From: Notamacropus eugenii
Taxonomy: Eukaryota; Chordata; Mammalia; Diprotodontia; Macropodidae
Assembly: GCF_028372415.1 (NCBI RefSeq)
Contig: NC_092874.1
Coordinates: 337,746,151 to 337,810,150, forward strand
Direction: 5' to 3'
DNA: 64,000 bases
A model generated the notes under the pieces. It was not told the DNA's origin and did not search any database. It saw nothing but the letters and a program-made list of their open reading frames with translations. The position numbers and the translations under genes are program-made. Positions 11,700 to 23,030 of the stretch are shown piece by piece. Every line of letters starts with the position of its first letter. Within the stretch, counting starts at the first letter, position 1.

Positions 11700-12300
11700 G
11701 AGTCCAACTAACCTTCTCAAAGGCAATAAGTGATTGTGGTGAATGGTCTTTATGGGGCCCCTGCCAGTCCCTGCAGACAGGCAAGTTGCCCAGTTCTCCA
11801 CAAGAAGGCATGGATCTTTCTATCAATCAGCTAACTTGCAAGCACCAGGATTTCCCAGCAAAACTCTCACCTTCTTGAGGGTCTTGACAGTGAAAGAATA
11901 CATCATACTGTGTTTTTTTCATAGCTCTGCTGAAGTTATAGCTACCTGACAAGCTTGTTTCGGTTTTTCTCTCAGCTGAGATATGTACTTCAGGGACTCC
12001 AAAGCACTTGTAAATATGTAGGTATGGCTCTGGTCCAAACATTAGCAAAAATGGTATAAAGCCTGTGGCATCATTCCTGATGAAAATGTCAGTGTGCACT
12101 AGAAATGTCACATGCAGAATCTATGGAGATTTTTCTTCTGAGCTAGACAGGGCATCTGCATCTACATTAGTTTCCCCTGACCCAGAGCATTTGCTGAAAT
12201 TATAGTTGGTTAGTGTTGCTGCCCAGCTCTGGCAAGCACCATCTCATTTGGCATTGACCAAAATATGTCATTGGATCAGGCCACACCTGCAACTTTGATC
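11700..12300 (-). pseudogene. Ty3/gypsy-type pol remnant: RNase H end fused to integrase C-terminus
   Basis: On the minus strand, three blocks of Ty3/gypsy Pol lie in the right order. First, 12121-12234 encodes 'LTNYNF' and 'ETNVDADALS', the end of the RNase H domain; the bases just upstream (12235-12285) resemble the 'NPLTY' region with a frame slip. Second, about 12000-12111 encodes 'NDATGFIPFLLMFGPEP', the segment after the integrase core (family pattern: A-T-G-x-x-P-x-x-L-M-F-G). Third, 11700-11870 encodes 'RVLLGNPGACKLAD', two stops, then 'GPIKTIHHNHLLPL', the integrase C-terminal domain (RVL.RN.G...LADRW and HRNHLLP in relatives). The zinc finger and DDE core, normally about 300 residues, are missing between blocks one and two. 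Several stops show it is dead. No LTRs, gag or RT were found. It is intergenic relic DNA, not a domesticated gene. Confidence 0.72.
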
Positions 12301-12377
12301 CATACTTAATCTTTGAACTTCCTAGTGCTGGTACATCACAGAATCAAGATCTTCCATATGTACTATCTCTCCCTTTT

Positions 12378-12470
12378 GTATGTGAGCTCCATGAGACGAA
12401 AGGCTATCTTTCTTTTCATTTTGAATTCCCATCACTTAGCACAGCACTTTGCACAATGCTTTATTCATTC
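12378..12470 (+). mobile_element. L2 3'-end fragment
   Basis: It has 'gtgagctccatgagacg', then 'cacttagcacagcactttgc' and 'tttattcattcatt', the L2 3' terminus. It lies just upstream (in pol orientation) of the Ty3/gypsy remnant. Confidence 0.65.
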
Positions 12471-15400
12471 ATTTCTTCCCTTATTCCATTATTGTAGAAT
12501 TGAAAATAATAAAACTTTTTCATGATCCATTTCTGATGTTTGAATAACCAGTGCTCCCATATTGTTCACTGTCATCACTCACCTCTCATCTCCTGTAGGC
12601 CTCTGCATAGGTTGCATGGATATTCAAACCATACAAGTATTGAGTACCAGTTTGCAGTTTATTGCATTTCCCCCTTACCTGGAATAGGCTAGAGTTAGTT
12701 TCAGACTGACACTCCTTTGAGAGGTGGTAAATCTGAACATCCCACAGTACACATTGTCCTGTTACTGTCAAAAACTTCATTTAGAAATGTTAAGCTCAGT
12801 CTGATGTATCCTAGATAGGAATCGTTTTTATGATAAGCACAAGCCCTTTCAAAGATTATAAAGCTATTTCCCCTCAAATGTCTTTTATAGAATGACTGGA
12901 ATACAATGGTCCTTTCTGCTTCACTGTCTGGCTATTCCACATCTTCAGTCTTCACCATCACCTCTATATGGAGTATTAGAAATCTGGGTGGTGTAGATCC
13001 CTAAGGAATTGATAACGAGGTCATGCTAACTATTTTTGGAGGACCAGGGAAACCTCCTTATGCCCCATCTCACTTTCCCAGTGCTAGTACAATACACCTC
13101 AACTTCATTCATTGCTTCCTTCCTTCCTTCCTTCCTTCATCTGTGCATTTGTCTGTTTATTACACATGTACTGTATTCTTATGAATGCTTCCAACCTGTG
13201 TGTGGCCATCTTCTTCACAGCTGAAACAGAAGACAGTTTTGTCTTTCTGGTTGTCTCCTGAGGGTGGTGTTTATAAATCAAGCCGTGAAGGTTTTCTTCT
13301 CCTTCTTCCATTTCCAAGTGGAAAGATTCTATGTATAATTCTCTCCATCAAAAAGGTTTCAGAGGGCTTCTGCCTTTGAATTTGCATCTGTCACAGATTT
13401 TTTCCTCCATAGTCCACACACTAGCACACATTCCATTGTTATTCACAGATGGGGTTTTCCAGTGGGAATTATCCTTAACAACTTTGTCATTGTTCTCCAT
13501 TATGTACATAAAGTTTCTGTCTACTTGTCAGTTCCATTGAAGTTTTCAGTTACCTAAATGTATTCTTGTTATATTTGATTATATGTCAAGCCTCTGCATT
13601 CTTGGTCCAATATGAATGAGTCCTCTTTATTAAATGTTGCTCTATCACTTTCTGTCCTTTTTTATCATACATATTATAAAGTCAAGGGGCTTTTCTCTTC
13701 CTCTCTGCTAAAATATAGCATAAATAAATGTACCAAACAACCAAAGTTGTTTCCCCTCTACATTAATCCTCCTTTAGTTTTTGTGAACAAGTCCACCTTG
13801 TAATTTCAGGCTTCACAGACCTCGAAACTCTTACAAACCCCAAAGATGGTCTTCTGAGGCTCCTCAATAATTCATTCTCTTTCCTAGGTCAGACACCTGC
13901 TAATTCCATAATGCTTCTGACACATGGGTAATTCAAACTCCCTATGGTTATTTCCTAGGAGCACATGGGTTTTTTCTAGAGAAATTTTCTAACTTAGGTA
14001 AGCAATATCTCTCAGATATGTGAAATATGACCTCAATCTTGCCCCCAGAAAGTGTTTCTCTGTCTGGTATATGGACCTAGTTTCAGGCTAATCCCAAGAA
14101 GAGATTTCTTTTCTGGCATAGGGAGCTTCTGTTCTACACACAGATGAACCATGTCTTTTTGCAATGAGACCCAGTTTTGACACTTCTCACAAGTGAACAG
14201 GTGAACTATATTTTATTCCTAACTGAAAGAATCCCTTCAGTATCCTTTCTGCTGGGTCCCCTGAATTTCAATTCCCTGACCTTTCTTCCTCAAAATATGG
14301 TGCATAGTTTAGTGCTCCAGAGCTATTTTCTATTGTCAGTGTTTCTGATCCAATAGATTGGATAATTCTAGAGAACTGAGTGAAATCTGCAGTCCTGACC
14401 TTGCTGTGACTTACTTTACAACCTCAAACTTCTTTGATCTTCCCTTTCAATGTCATTATAATGTCCTTTTGCAGTCCTCATCCTCTCTATACAAGGAGAT
14501 AGAGTACAGCTGAGATGAATGCTTTCAGGAAGTTATTCTGATCTAAAGACTATTTAGAGCTTGTGACTGCTCCAAGAAGACACATTCCCCTTGTCCTCTT
14601 GCCCCTACAGGAGGGAAAAGGCTAAATTTCCCTAGAGGTAAAAAATGTCCAAGCCTCCCTTAAGGGGACCTAAAAATGTACTGCTGCCAACAACAAACAA
14701 GAGAAATCACAACCTTGTGGGTTTGTGGAAGCAAAAGACCTACCCCAATTCCCTGCAACCACTTCTATACCCAATCCTGGGAGCAACTGGAAGGAGGAAA
14801 GATTTACATTCTCTCTCTGACTTGACTGAGAAGATAGGATGAGTTGGCAGGATAATCAGTGCCACCCCTGATGTTATTGCTGCCACCAGTGCTGCCTCCC
14901 AGTGACTGGGAGGTAAGATGCTAGGGAAAGAATATAGTTGAATGATAAGGGGCCACATTGAGCCATAGCAGAAAACGTTGTCGCTATTCTGGTTAGCCAA
15001 ATGGGGAATGATGACACTCTCCTCTTTTCCCTCTCCCTCCCAGGAGAGTTATCTGTCTGCTTCTAAGCTTACACCTATTTCTTTAAAGCCCATTTTACAT
15101 TCTGACCACCGAGATTTTAAAAGTTGGCATTAAGATAAAACTGTGGTTAACCTAATTCATTACTGGTCTACTTTCATTTCATTTGCTCAAAAACAGCTGA
15201 GGGAAAGGTTATGGTTGGCTTCCCAGAGAAAGAGAAACTTCTTTTTCTAGTTTGTGGGGATCACCAGCTAGGGATTTGAGCTGAATCAAAGAAATTTTTA
15301 CTGATACCTGTTACTGTGGCTTCACCAAAGCAATGAAAGTATGAAATGAATCTGGATCAAAAAGAAACAGAGAAACAAAATGATCCAAGTATGTTCTGGT

Positions 15401-15514
15401 GGGAGGAGGAGTCTTTGCAAAGAAAAGTAAGAGAAAGAGCATTGGGCAACTTTTCCTTCACATTGTTCCGCTCCTAGGACAAGTTTCCAAGAAACCTCAA
15501 TGACTAGAAAGAAG
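12471..15514. other. Unassigned stretch
   Basis: No domain was recognised on either strand. I looked on the minus strand for the upstream reverse transcriptase of the Ty3/gypsy remnant and for LTRs and found neither. The longest frames (about 65-86 residues) show no protein-like pattern. Confidence 0.4.
13113..13139. repeat. (CCTT)n microsatellite
   Basis: About five tandem 'ccttc' type units. Several short frames around it reflect low complexity. Confidence 0.8.
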
Positions 15515-15660
15515 GAAAGAAGAAAATTTAAGTGCTTATTGTATGCCAAACACCTTGCTAAGCATTTGGGATATAAATGCAACAAAAAAATATAATCCTT
15601 GTCCTCCAGGGAGATTATAGTCTAACATGGTGAGACACAAGGTGTAGGAGAGTGGTGATG
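15515..15660 (-). mobile_element. L2 3'-end fragment
   Basis: Read as plus strand: 'aagtgcttattgtatgccaa', 'gctaagcatttgggatataa' and 'cttgtcctccagggagatta', the reverse complement of the L2 3' end. Confidence 0.68.
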
Positions 15661-17082
15661 GGAAAGGAATACTTTGCTCTTGATAGTTAAAGGGATGATG
15701 GGCATGGCCATAAAGCAATACCTTGGAGTAGAACAATTTGACCATTATTCCAGTACTGAACAGCAGTTGTATTAAAAAGGTTACATGTACCCAGAAAAGT
15801 AGTTGGCTGTTGGCAGGCTGTCAAGAAGATGGCCAGGGAGTAGGTGGTAAAGAGAAACATGGCTGGAGTCTTTCTGAAATAGTTAGCCAGAAAAGATAGT
15901 CACCAGATAGGACAGTGGAACTTCAGGGTGTCAAGTAGAGTGAAAGTCACCCCTGGAGAGGGGACTTTTAAGTGGAACTAGAGTGGAAGTATCTAGTGGT
16001 CCTTTCTTCAGCCAAAGTGTTCCACCACTGTTAGACTTCTTTTTATTCTCTCATTTACTTCTAAAATTGGAAAACCTTTGTGAATTTCTAACTCAAAAGC
16101 ATCACAATAGTTGCCAAGCAAATTATTCTCTATAGGTTCCAGAGACTGATCTATGATGACAATATTTAACAAACAATAATTCAGAGGTATTATACATGTA
16201 ACTGAGGTTTGGTGCAGTTGCAGATCAGCTTGCTTGGCCGATGCAACTTCCCATGGGGAGAGGGTGAGAATGCTGCTTCTAGGAGAGTCAGGATGATATG
16301 AAATGGAAGTATCTGGGAAAGATTGTAGTTCTGGCATGCTATCTGTATGGTTAAAAGGAGCCTTTTCCTATTGGCTTCAAAGCCAGAACTGTCTTCAAAA
16401 AGGCTGAGTAAGCTCCAGCCTGCTCTATTTGCTTAAAATTCTTCAGCTTCATTTTTGTGGGATCTCACTGACTTTTTCATTCATGCCCTTTGTTGGTGGA
16501 CAGTACAATAAGAGCAGAGGTCTTCTCTCCTCTGATGCCATGTGACACTGTGAAACATCTTTACTTTTTGGCCTCTGATTTTTTTTTTTTTTGTGCTTCA
16601 TGTGAAGGATTAGAGTCTTCAATCTTTGAAATTTCAGGAAGGCACTGTAGCACCCCAGAGTTCCAGATTTTTCTGAATTTTGTAGCCAGCCAGGCATACC
16701 CTGAGAAGTAAGAAAGACCTTTGGGACCCAGCCTAGGATAGCTGAGATGAGGATTCCTCCATCAGTCATACCTAGTCTGGAAGTGAATTTGATGGGACCA
16801 ATGTTATGTAGGAGTTGAGCTAAGACTGTTTCCTGGAGGTGTGTGTGGTGGGGGATATTTTTATATTTGTTTTTGCTATACCTCCAAAGTAAATAAACCC
16901 TTTGGAAAAGGGTAGTTGGCATGAATTAGATAAGGGATATGGGAGTGGAAGTTACTGGCACTCAGCAATGGACTGGGGAATGGAATCAAACCCTTGGGAA
17001 ATTGAACCTTTTGCAGTAAAGATGTAAGGAGCAAAACTCCTTAGGGTACCCTAGAACTCTGAAGGAAGGAGGAAGAAAGGAA
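15661..17082. other. Unassigned stretch with a possible LTR-like 3' part near 16850-17060
   Basis: A purine-rich block lies at 15952-15968, and 'gtaaataaaccc' at 16890 offers a polyadenylation signal on the plus strand. Both are compatible with a decayed LTR element. No inverted termini or target duplication were found. A 157-residue minus-strand frame (16449-16922) overlaps it, with no domain, biased composition and no conserved motif. Confidence 0.3.
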
Positions 17083-17150
17083 ACATTTATTAAGGTCTTA
17101 TCTCGGGTCAGGAACTATGCAAAGCATCAAAGAGTAGATATGTCTGTCTT
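17083..17150 (-). mobile_element. Short L2 3'-end fragment
   Basis: It has 'gaaacatttattaaggtct' and 'aggaactatgcaaagcat', reverse complement of the L2 end, diverged. Confidence 0.45.
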
Positions 17151-17427
17151 GGCTTCAAAAGTGTGTACTCATTAAATGAAAGTGCAGTATTATGAAACAA
17201 TAATACCATAAAACAATGCCTTAAGCAAGTGGCACAGCAAATAAGTAGGGAAGCAAATATGCAAATTAATAGCAATTTCACTTACAACACTTCATTTATA
17301 CACTAACACTGTTAAGAAAATCACACTTAATGGTGGAATTAGTGCCACCGAATCATAGACTTTTATTTTTATATTGACTTAAGAATGCTGAGGATTTAGT
17401 GACTTGGAGGGAAAAACACCCTCTAAA

Positions 17428-17835
17428 CCAGAGGTTCTTAACCTGGGTTAACTTTTTTAAAAAAATCTTTTGATAGCTTAATTTCAACATAATTTTCTGC
17501 TACTTCATCCAGTGCTGGACTTGTAGTCAGGAGGAACTGAATTCAAATTCAGCATCAGATAATTGCTAGCTTTGCAACCCCGGGCAAGTTAGAACCTCTT
17601 TCAGCCTTGGTTTCCTCATCTTTAAAATAAGAATAATAGTACCTACTTTGAAGGGTTGTTGTTTTAAAATATTCAAAAGATATAACATGTATAAAGCCCT
17701 TTATTAAACTTAAAGTACTGTATAAACACCAGCTATTATCACTATGATTAATAATATTATTGTGGGCTCTTATGTATTTTGTTTTATGCATTCAAAATCA
17801 TTTTCTGATGGGGAATGGGAAAGTTGCCCCATTTT
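17428..17835 (-). mobile_element. Ancient hAT-like DNA transposon split by a MIR
   Basis: The left arm 17428-17508 begins with the terminal sequence CCAGAGGTTCTTAACCTGGG and continues 'cttttgatagcttaatttca'. The right arm 17756-17835 has 'tcttatgtattttgttttat'. Related sequence occurs at 18567-18750 (+) and 25858-26030 (-). The arms are collinear with the copy at 25858 once the intervening MIR is removed. The terminal motif is what I recall for a widespread non-autonomous mammalian element. Superfamily assignment is uncertain. Confidence 0.5.
17509..17755 (+). mobile_element. MIR/THER-type SINE, nearly full length
   Basis: It has 'gaattcaaattcagcatcag', 'ggtttcctcatctttaaaat', 'tttgaagggttgttgtttta' and 'aacaccagctattatcacta' in order. 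It lies inside the DNA transposon above. Confidence 0.72.
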
Positions 17836-18289
17836 CAAAAAGGGGGAGAATATGAATTCTTTGCTATGGATTAACAAGCCAGAATTTTTATGTAAAATTC
17901 TGACACGAAATTAATAATTCAGTTTATGATGACTTAAAGAAGTATTAATCATTGAGAGCCACCCTGGGTTTTTCAAGAACAAATCATATTAGAATATCTT
18001 TCCTTTTTGGGTAGTGATTAGGAACATTGAGATCAGAGGAAGGCTGTAGATAATTATGTCTTAAATCTCCATCCCGTTGACCCAGTAGAAAGAAGGCTCC
18101 ATGGTTGTCCTTCACCCAACCTTTTTGTATTTATAGGGACATTAGCCAGGCAGGTACTCTGAATTCTCCCCTACATTAAAAGGAAAGGGCATGGGAAGGG
18201 GGGAAGGGGAGGTTTGCTCTCTACCCAGGAAGGTGAAAGGTTTTACCATCTGCTATGCCACTATACCCTTCATAGCCCCAGGCACTGAG

Positions 18290-18500
18290 TGTTGAACTGC
18301 CAATGTGCCTTAAGGGCCTAGAGGCCTTTCCATCTGTCTTATAGCTGAACCTTCAGAATCCCTGGGCCCCTCCATCTGCCTCACAACTGAACCCTCCTAG
18401 ATGTGCTGTCTCCCCCACTTAAAATGTGAGCTTATGGACAGCAGAGACTTTTTAACTTTCATAGGTATATATTCCCAATGCTCCTTCAGGGGTTGCCTGA
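18290..18500 (+). mobile_element. L2 3'-UTR fragment
   Basis: It carries two imperfect copies of a pyrimidine-rich block ('ccatctgtcttatagctgaa' and 'ccatctgcctcacaactgaa'), then 'ctcccccacttaaaatgtga' and 'gtatatattcccaatgct', consistent with L2 3' UTR. Confidence 0.5.
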
Positions 18501-18566
18501 GGTCCTCCATCTTTTATACTCTAATTCTCAGGGAACATTCTCTAAATGTCATGGAGATTAGTCTAT

Positions 18567-18750
18567 AGAAGGGGTTCTTAATTTTTTATTTGTTTTAAAA
18601 ATTTTATAGATATCTTTGGTAGTTTGTTGAAGCATCTAGAACCCTTCTCAATAATAATTTTAAATGTGTAAAATAATATATATAGGAAATCAAGGGAAAC
18701 ATTATATTCCAAGAGAGTTATCAAAACATACATTTTAAAAATTTACTCAT
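18567..18750 (+). mobile_element. Ancient hAT-like DNA transposon, left part
   Basis: It begins 'gaaggggttcttaa' and continues 'agtttgttgaagcatctaga' and 'cattatattccaagagagtt'. It matches, in opposite orientation, the copies at 17428 and 25858. The right terminus is not recognisable. Confidence 0.48.
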
Positions 18751-19689
18751 TCTTCCAGCTTCTTTCTTGGCTTTGGATTTTATATTAGGGGTGGATTCTG
18801 TGAACTTCTAGAGGAAATGTCTCAGGGTATTGAGTATTACATTATTCTAGTATTTTAGGGGCAGTTCAAGTTGAGAACTTGTAAGTTTATTGAGTTCCCA
18901 AGGTGACATGATCCCAAGTGAAACCTATGCCCTGAAATTCCGGTCTTTAAGTATCTAGACAAGGTTTGGGTCTGAGGAAAAACTCTCTCAGTTTGTCCTT
19001 GGTTGGAAATTTCAGAAAACTAAAATTTTGTTTCCTAAGATTACAAAGAAGAATATTTCTAGGTCAGGTGATTTTTCTAGTAGTTGCCTTAAATTACTTT
19101 TACTGTTTCTCTTGTGCCTTTTTCCCTCACGTAGTGATTAACACTTCATTAATGCTTCATAATATTTTTCATGGAGTCCACTATTGGGGCAAAGTTTTCC
19201 ACAATCTGTTTTAAGCTATATATCCTACTCTAACTTTTCCACACAAACTCTAATTTTCATTATAATTTCATTTTTATCTCTTGCTCCATTTCTTCTTATC
19301 ATTCTTATAATGCTTATTGTCAAGCAGTTTATTTCCTAGAATGCTCTGTTTATATTAATTTTGGACTTACTGCCCTCTTTGGGGTTTAACTTTATGCTTC
19401 TTTCTCATAATACATAGTATTTCTTCATTTTTTTTTGTTGTTTTCTTTTGTTTGCTTCTATTTATAGCCCTATTTCTTTGACTAGGACTTTGTTCTGAGA
19501 AAAGACTCTTGTTTTTTTGGATAGGCAAGGTAAGCCTCCTTTGGACTGGTCTGTTCTATAGTCTATATTCCCCTGTCATTGTTTCCCTGTAGAAGTGACT
19601 TGTTCTAGAGCCTATCCTCTGTCTCAAACCTGTCTCATCCTCTGCCTCAAACTCTTGTGTTCCAGTTTTTTTACTTAAAGAACTATATA
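18751..19689. other. Unassigned AT-rich DNA
   Basis: No gene or repeat was recognised. Confidence 0.4.
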
Positions 19690-19925
19690 TTCAGTATTTT
19701 ATTTTCCCTTAATTACATGTAAAAACAATTTTAATACTCACTTTTTAAAATTTTGAGTTACAAATTCTCTCCCTTCTTCTCTTCCCTCTCCCCTCACTGA
19801 AAAGATAAGTGATTTGATAGAGGATATACATACACAGTCATGAATAAATTATATTTCCATATTGGTCATATTGTGAAACAAAACACAGACCAAAACCAAA
19901 CTAACAAACAAGAAAAAAATTTGAT
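19690..19925 (-). mobile_element. L1/half-L1 3'-UTR fragment
   Basis: Plus-strand reading 'aattacatgtaaaaacaatt', then 'aaattttgagttacaaattc' and 'atatttccatattggtcata'. This is the reverse complement of the 3' UTR also seen at 41709-42223 and 53085-53665 ('atgttaaaaattgtttttac'). Confidence 0.6.
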
Positions 19926-20104
19926 GGAATTGGCTTTCTGGTATTTGAATAAATATTTTGGTTTTGCCTTTGAGGAAAAGAGTTTTTATTTATATTTTGC
20001 AAATTTACCCCTGAAATACGCATGCATATCCATAGAAGCTGCTGTGGGTATCACATTGGTGCTATATCAGCCCATCAGAGTAATGCTCTCTGCAGTAGAC
20101 TTCA

Positions 20105-20680
20105 AATGCATGGCAGTTCACTTTGAGAAAGGACATCAGTATCTAGTACCTTATTTTGTCAAATGATCTTCAGAATCTTCCTAAGACAAATCAAGGAAGC
20201 AATTCAGTTTCCTAGCGTGACACTGTTCTGCTGCCCATGTTTCACAGGCATACAATAATGAGGTCAGCACGATGGCTCTGGGGAACTTCAGTTTTGTAGG
20301 CAGTCCAATACCTCTTCTCTCCCTCATTTTGCTTTGGAGCCTATCAAACACTGAGCTAGCTCTGGCAATGTGTGCGTCAACCTTATCACCTCTGTTGACA
20401 GAGACAGTATACTGCCAAAATAAGTGAATTTATTCAAAGCATTCAAAATTTCACCATTTTGTGTAATTGATGGTTCCAAATATGGAAGATGAATGTTGGC
20501 TGGTAGAGAAGCTCTGTTTTCTTGGTGTTAATTATTAGGTTAACATTAGCACAAGTGATAGGGAACTAATCGAATACTCTGTTGCCTTAGCCTCAGAGGC
20601 TGCATGAAGTGCATAATTGTGTGTGAACCAAAAAATCTTGCACAACAACTCTCCCTCCACTCCTTCTGACCATTTGTTTA
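20105..20680 (-). mobile_element. RTE-clade LINE fragment (RT palm/thumb region)
   Basis: It is collinear with 40640-41215 of the better-preserved RTE copy. Shared blocks include 'atgatcttcagaatcttcct', 'aataatgaggtcagcacgat', 'ttggtgttaattattaggtt' and 'ctcagaggctgcatgaagtg'. The region corresponds to RT sequence just after the catalytic FADD. It is interrupted by stops and frameshifts. Confidence 0.75.
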
Positions 20681-22576
20681 GTCCCTTTACTGTTTGTGAG
20701 CTGAGAGCTCTGAAAGTCATTGCTCTCAATTCAGTTACCCCCAAGGCTTGCTACTGACTTGTTAGGCTTGCCTGATCTAGAGTGAATGCCACTTTCACCC
20801 TTTTTTATATGGTCTTGGGCTGGAAAATGATTTCACTATATGCTTTTGTTCATTCTGCCGCTTCAAAATTCATTTTTAGGAATTCTTTAAAGTTATTTGC
20901 AGGGAAATTTGGGAGAACTCAGGAGAGTCCCTGATTTTTGTCCGATATCTTGGCTCCATTCGATATCTTGTGTTCTTGTCTTTAATTTGCTTCTTGTGTA
21001 ATCCCCTTCCCAAAGGGGCTTGGTTATAGCCTTCCCAATTTATGGTTTATCACTGAGTATCATGATGTTCTCTTATGCCTCTTTTAAGGTTTCCTAGTGT
21101 GGGAATATGAGTTCTGAGATAGTACTTTCTTTTGCCATGGATCCTCCTGTTTTGAAAAATTAGTGATTTAGCCTTTCCCATTTTGCAGTGATCTGTGGCA
21201 TTTAGCTCTGTCCACATTTCTGTTTTGAATGGCCAAAGTCGGTATCTCACTTTAGACCTTGCACTGCCTTAAAAGCCCCTGAAACATCCTCATTCAGAAT
21301 GCCTGCCTGCTTCAGGCCTGTTTACTAAAACCTACAGTGTTTTCCCTAAATTAGCCCTTTTCCTTGTACTCACTGGCTTCCTGCTTATTTGCCAGAGCTC
21401 ACACTGGGTTCCCTGATGTGGTGACTTTCCCTCTCAGACTTCATGCTCATTCATCTAGGCTTATAATGACTTCACTTATAAGAAAACTCTTTCAAAACGC
21501 ACAAGATTCAGATTTATTTATTGGAGCTCATATTGAAGTTCTTAGAGCTACTTCTTTTTCAAAAGCCATTGTATTCTGGCCATCTTTTTGTGCTGTTTTG
21601 GACTATATTGAGCATGTTATTTCAGTTTCTTTTTGGTTTTCTTCATAATTGCTTTACCTGGTGTTCTTTTCAGTTATTTAATGTGAGTGCATGCGTATGT
21701 GTGTGCATTTGTGTGTGCATGTGCATGCATGTGCATGCATGTGTGTGTGTGTGTGTGATAGGACTGGGCTATTCTGCAACTATTCATAACTTCATGTTGA
21801 TTCATTTAATGCCTTTTCTGCTTCCTCATTTGGTAACTTCACCCTTAGAAAAGGAATATAGTGACTCCTCTGCAGTTGCTGGAGAACATAGCTTAATATA
21901 GAAATGTGTCTTTTCCATTTTTAATCTGATGTTTATCCCCTTCAGTTATCCTTCTAGTGGGTTGATATTTCCTTTGGTCTTTTGATTTCATTTATTGTCA
22001 GGTTGCCAATATTGATATAATTCAATTACTCTACCTTTATGTCCAGTAACTGGTCACTGGATAATTTTATATTTAATTTTATTTTATTTTTCAACATGCA
22101 GAGTTTGATTTGATTCAGAAGAGGTGTGAGTACATAACAAAGTCATTTAGCAATTCTGATATTCTGAAGATGAACACAATACAACTGACAATTGTGTCAT
22201 TCTAGAAAATAAGGTTTCTTGCAGCCAGACGTTTAGGTAGTATTGACTATCCTAGTCTACTTCTAATAGGTCATCTCCATTAAGTTTTGATTTTAGTCTA
22301 ATTTCACTCATACTAAATGAACTACAGAGGAAGATGCTACACAGCTGTAAATTTTGCTGGTCTTAGGGGGTTGACTAAAGCAGGGGTGGGGAACCAATCA
22401 CCTCCACTATATGAAAGGCAAATAATTCGAAGCACAACTGCCTCAAGACCCTTGCTCAGATCTCTGCTACTTGGGAGCAATTTTTATGAAGGGCAAGTGG
22501 GGAAAAAAAGATGAAATAGTCAAAAAAGGAGCCAGAAACTCTACCTGGAGTTCCATGAGTAATGCCCTTTGGCATA
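20681..22576. other. Unassigned stretch with a TG/TGCA microsatellite
   Basis: 21683-21759 is a (TG)n/(TGCATG)n tract that creates the cysteine/valine-rich frame at 21521-21901. No gene is supported. 'caggggtggggaacc' at 22380 resembles a hAT terminus but has no partner. Confidence 0.4.
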
Positions 22577-22660
22577 GGGAGAGAAGAAAGAAAAAAAGGG
22601 GGGGAAAGCAAAGGGGAAAGGAGAAGAGAAAGGAAATGAAAGAAATACAAATGGTGATGG
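22577..22660 (+). repeat. Polypurine tract
   Basis: A G/A-only or nearly G/A-only run of about 80 bases. Lys/Arg-rich (+) and Phe/Ser/Leu-rich (-) frames over it are composition artefacts. Confidence 0.75.
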
Positions 22661-23030
22661 GCCACCAACAATTGCCTTCTCTGTCCCTGACCCTCAGAAT
22701 ACTAATGTCCCCAGTTACTTCCACCTATTCTACAGGGAGAGACTTAGGATTGCAGTGAATGGTGTTCCTTATTATTTCCTCCTGCCTTCATTAGCACAGG
22801 GAACAGAGTTGACTTTTAAGCATAACTTGGAGTTAGCCATTTTAGATTTAAGAATCTAATTAATATAGAATCTATCACTGTGATGCCTTCAACCCAGTTG
22901 ATTACTTAGATCCTTGAAATATGCACCTCCCATTTTATGAAGGTGAGACCTAGGACCTTGGTGCCAAAGAGTCTTTAGATGTATTTCCATTGTTTGGACT
23001 CTTAATCTGGTAGGGCCAATGTGGACCTCC
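22661..23030. other. Possible 3'-UTR of the GALM retrocopy
   Basis: It lies directly downstream of the GALM-like stop codon on the minus strand. No poly(A)-derived T-run was found within it, so the retrocopy's end is undefined. Confidence 0.3.

Noticed and set aside
16449..16922. A 157-residue minus-strand open frame, one of the longest in the window.
   Set aside because: No domain, no conserved motif, low-complexity Lys stretch, no splice or promoter context. Length is within chance for 64 kb of AT-rich DNA.
22380..22400. 'caggggtggggaacc', resembling the terminus of a hAT (Charlie-type) transposon.
   Set aside because: No matching inverted end or 8-bp duplication was found nearby.
22456..22758. 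Overlapping frames of 65-95 residues on both strands.
   Set aside because: They are produced by a polypurine tract with no stops in several frames.
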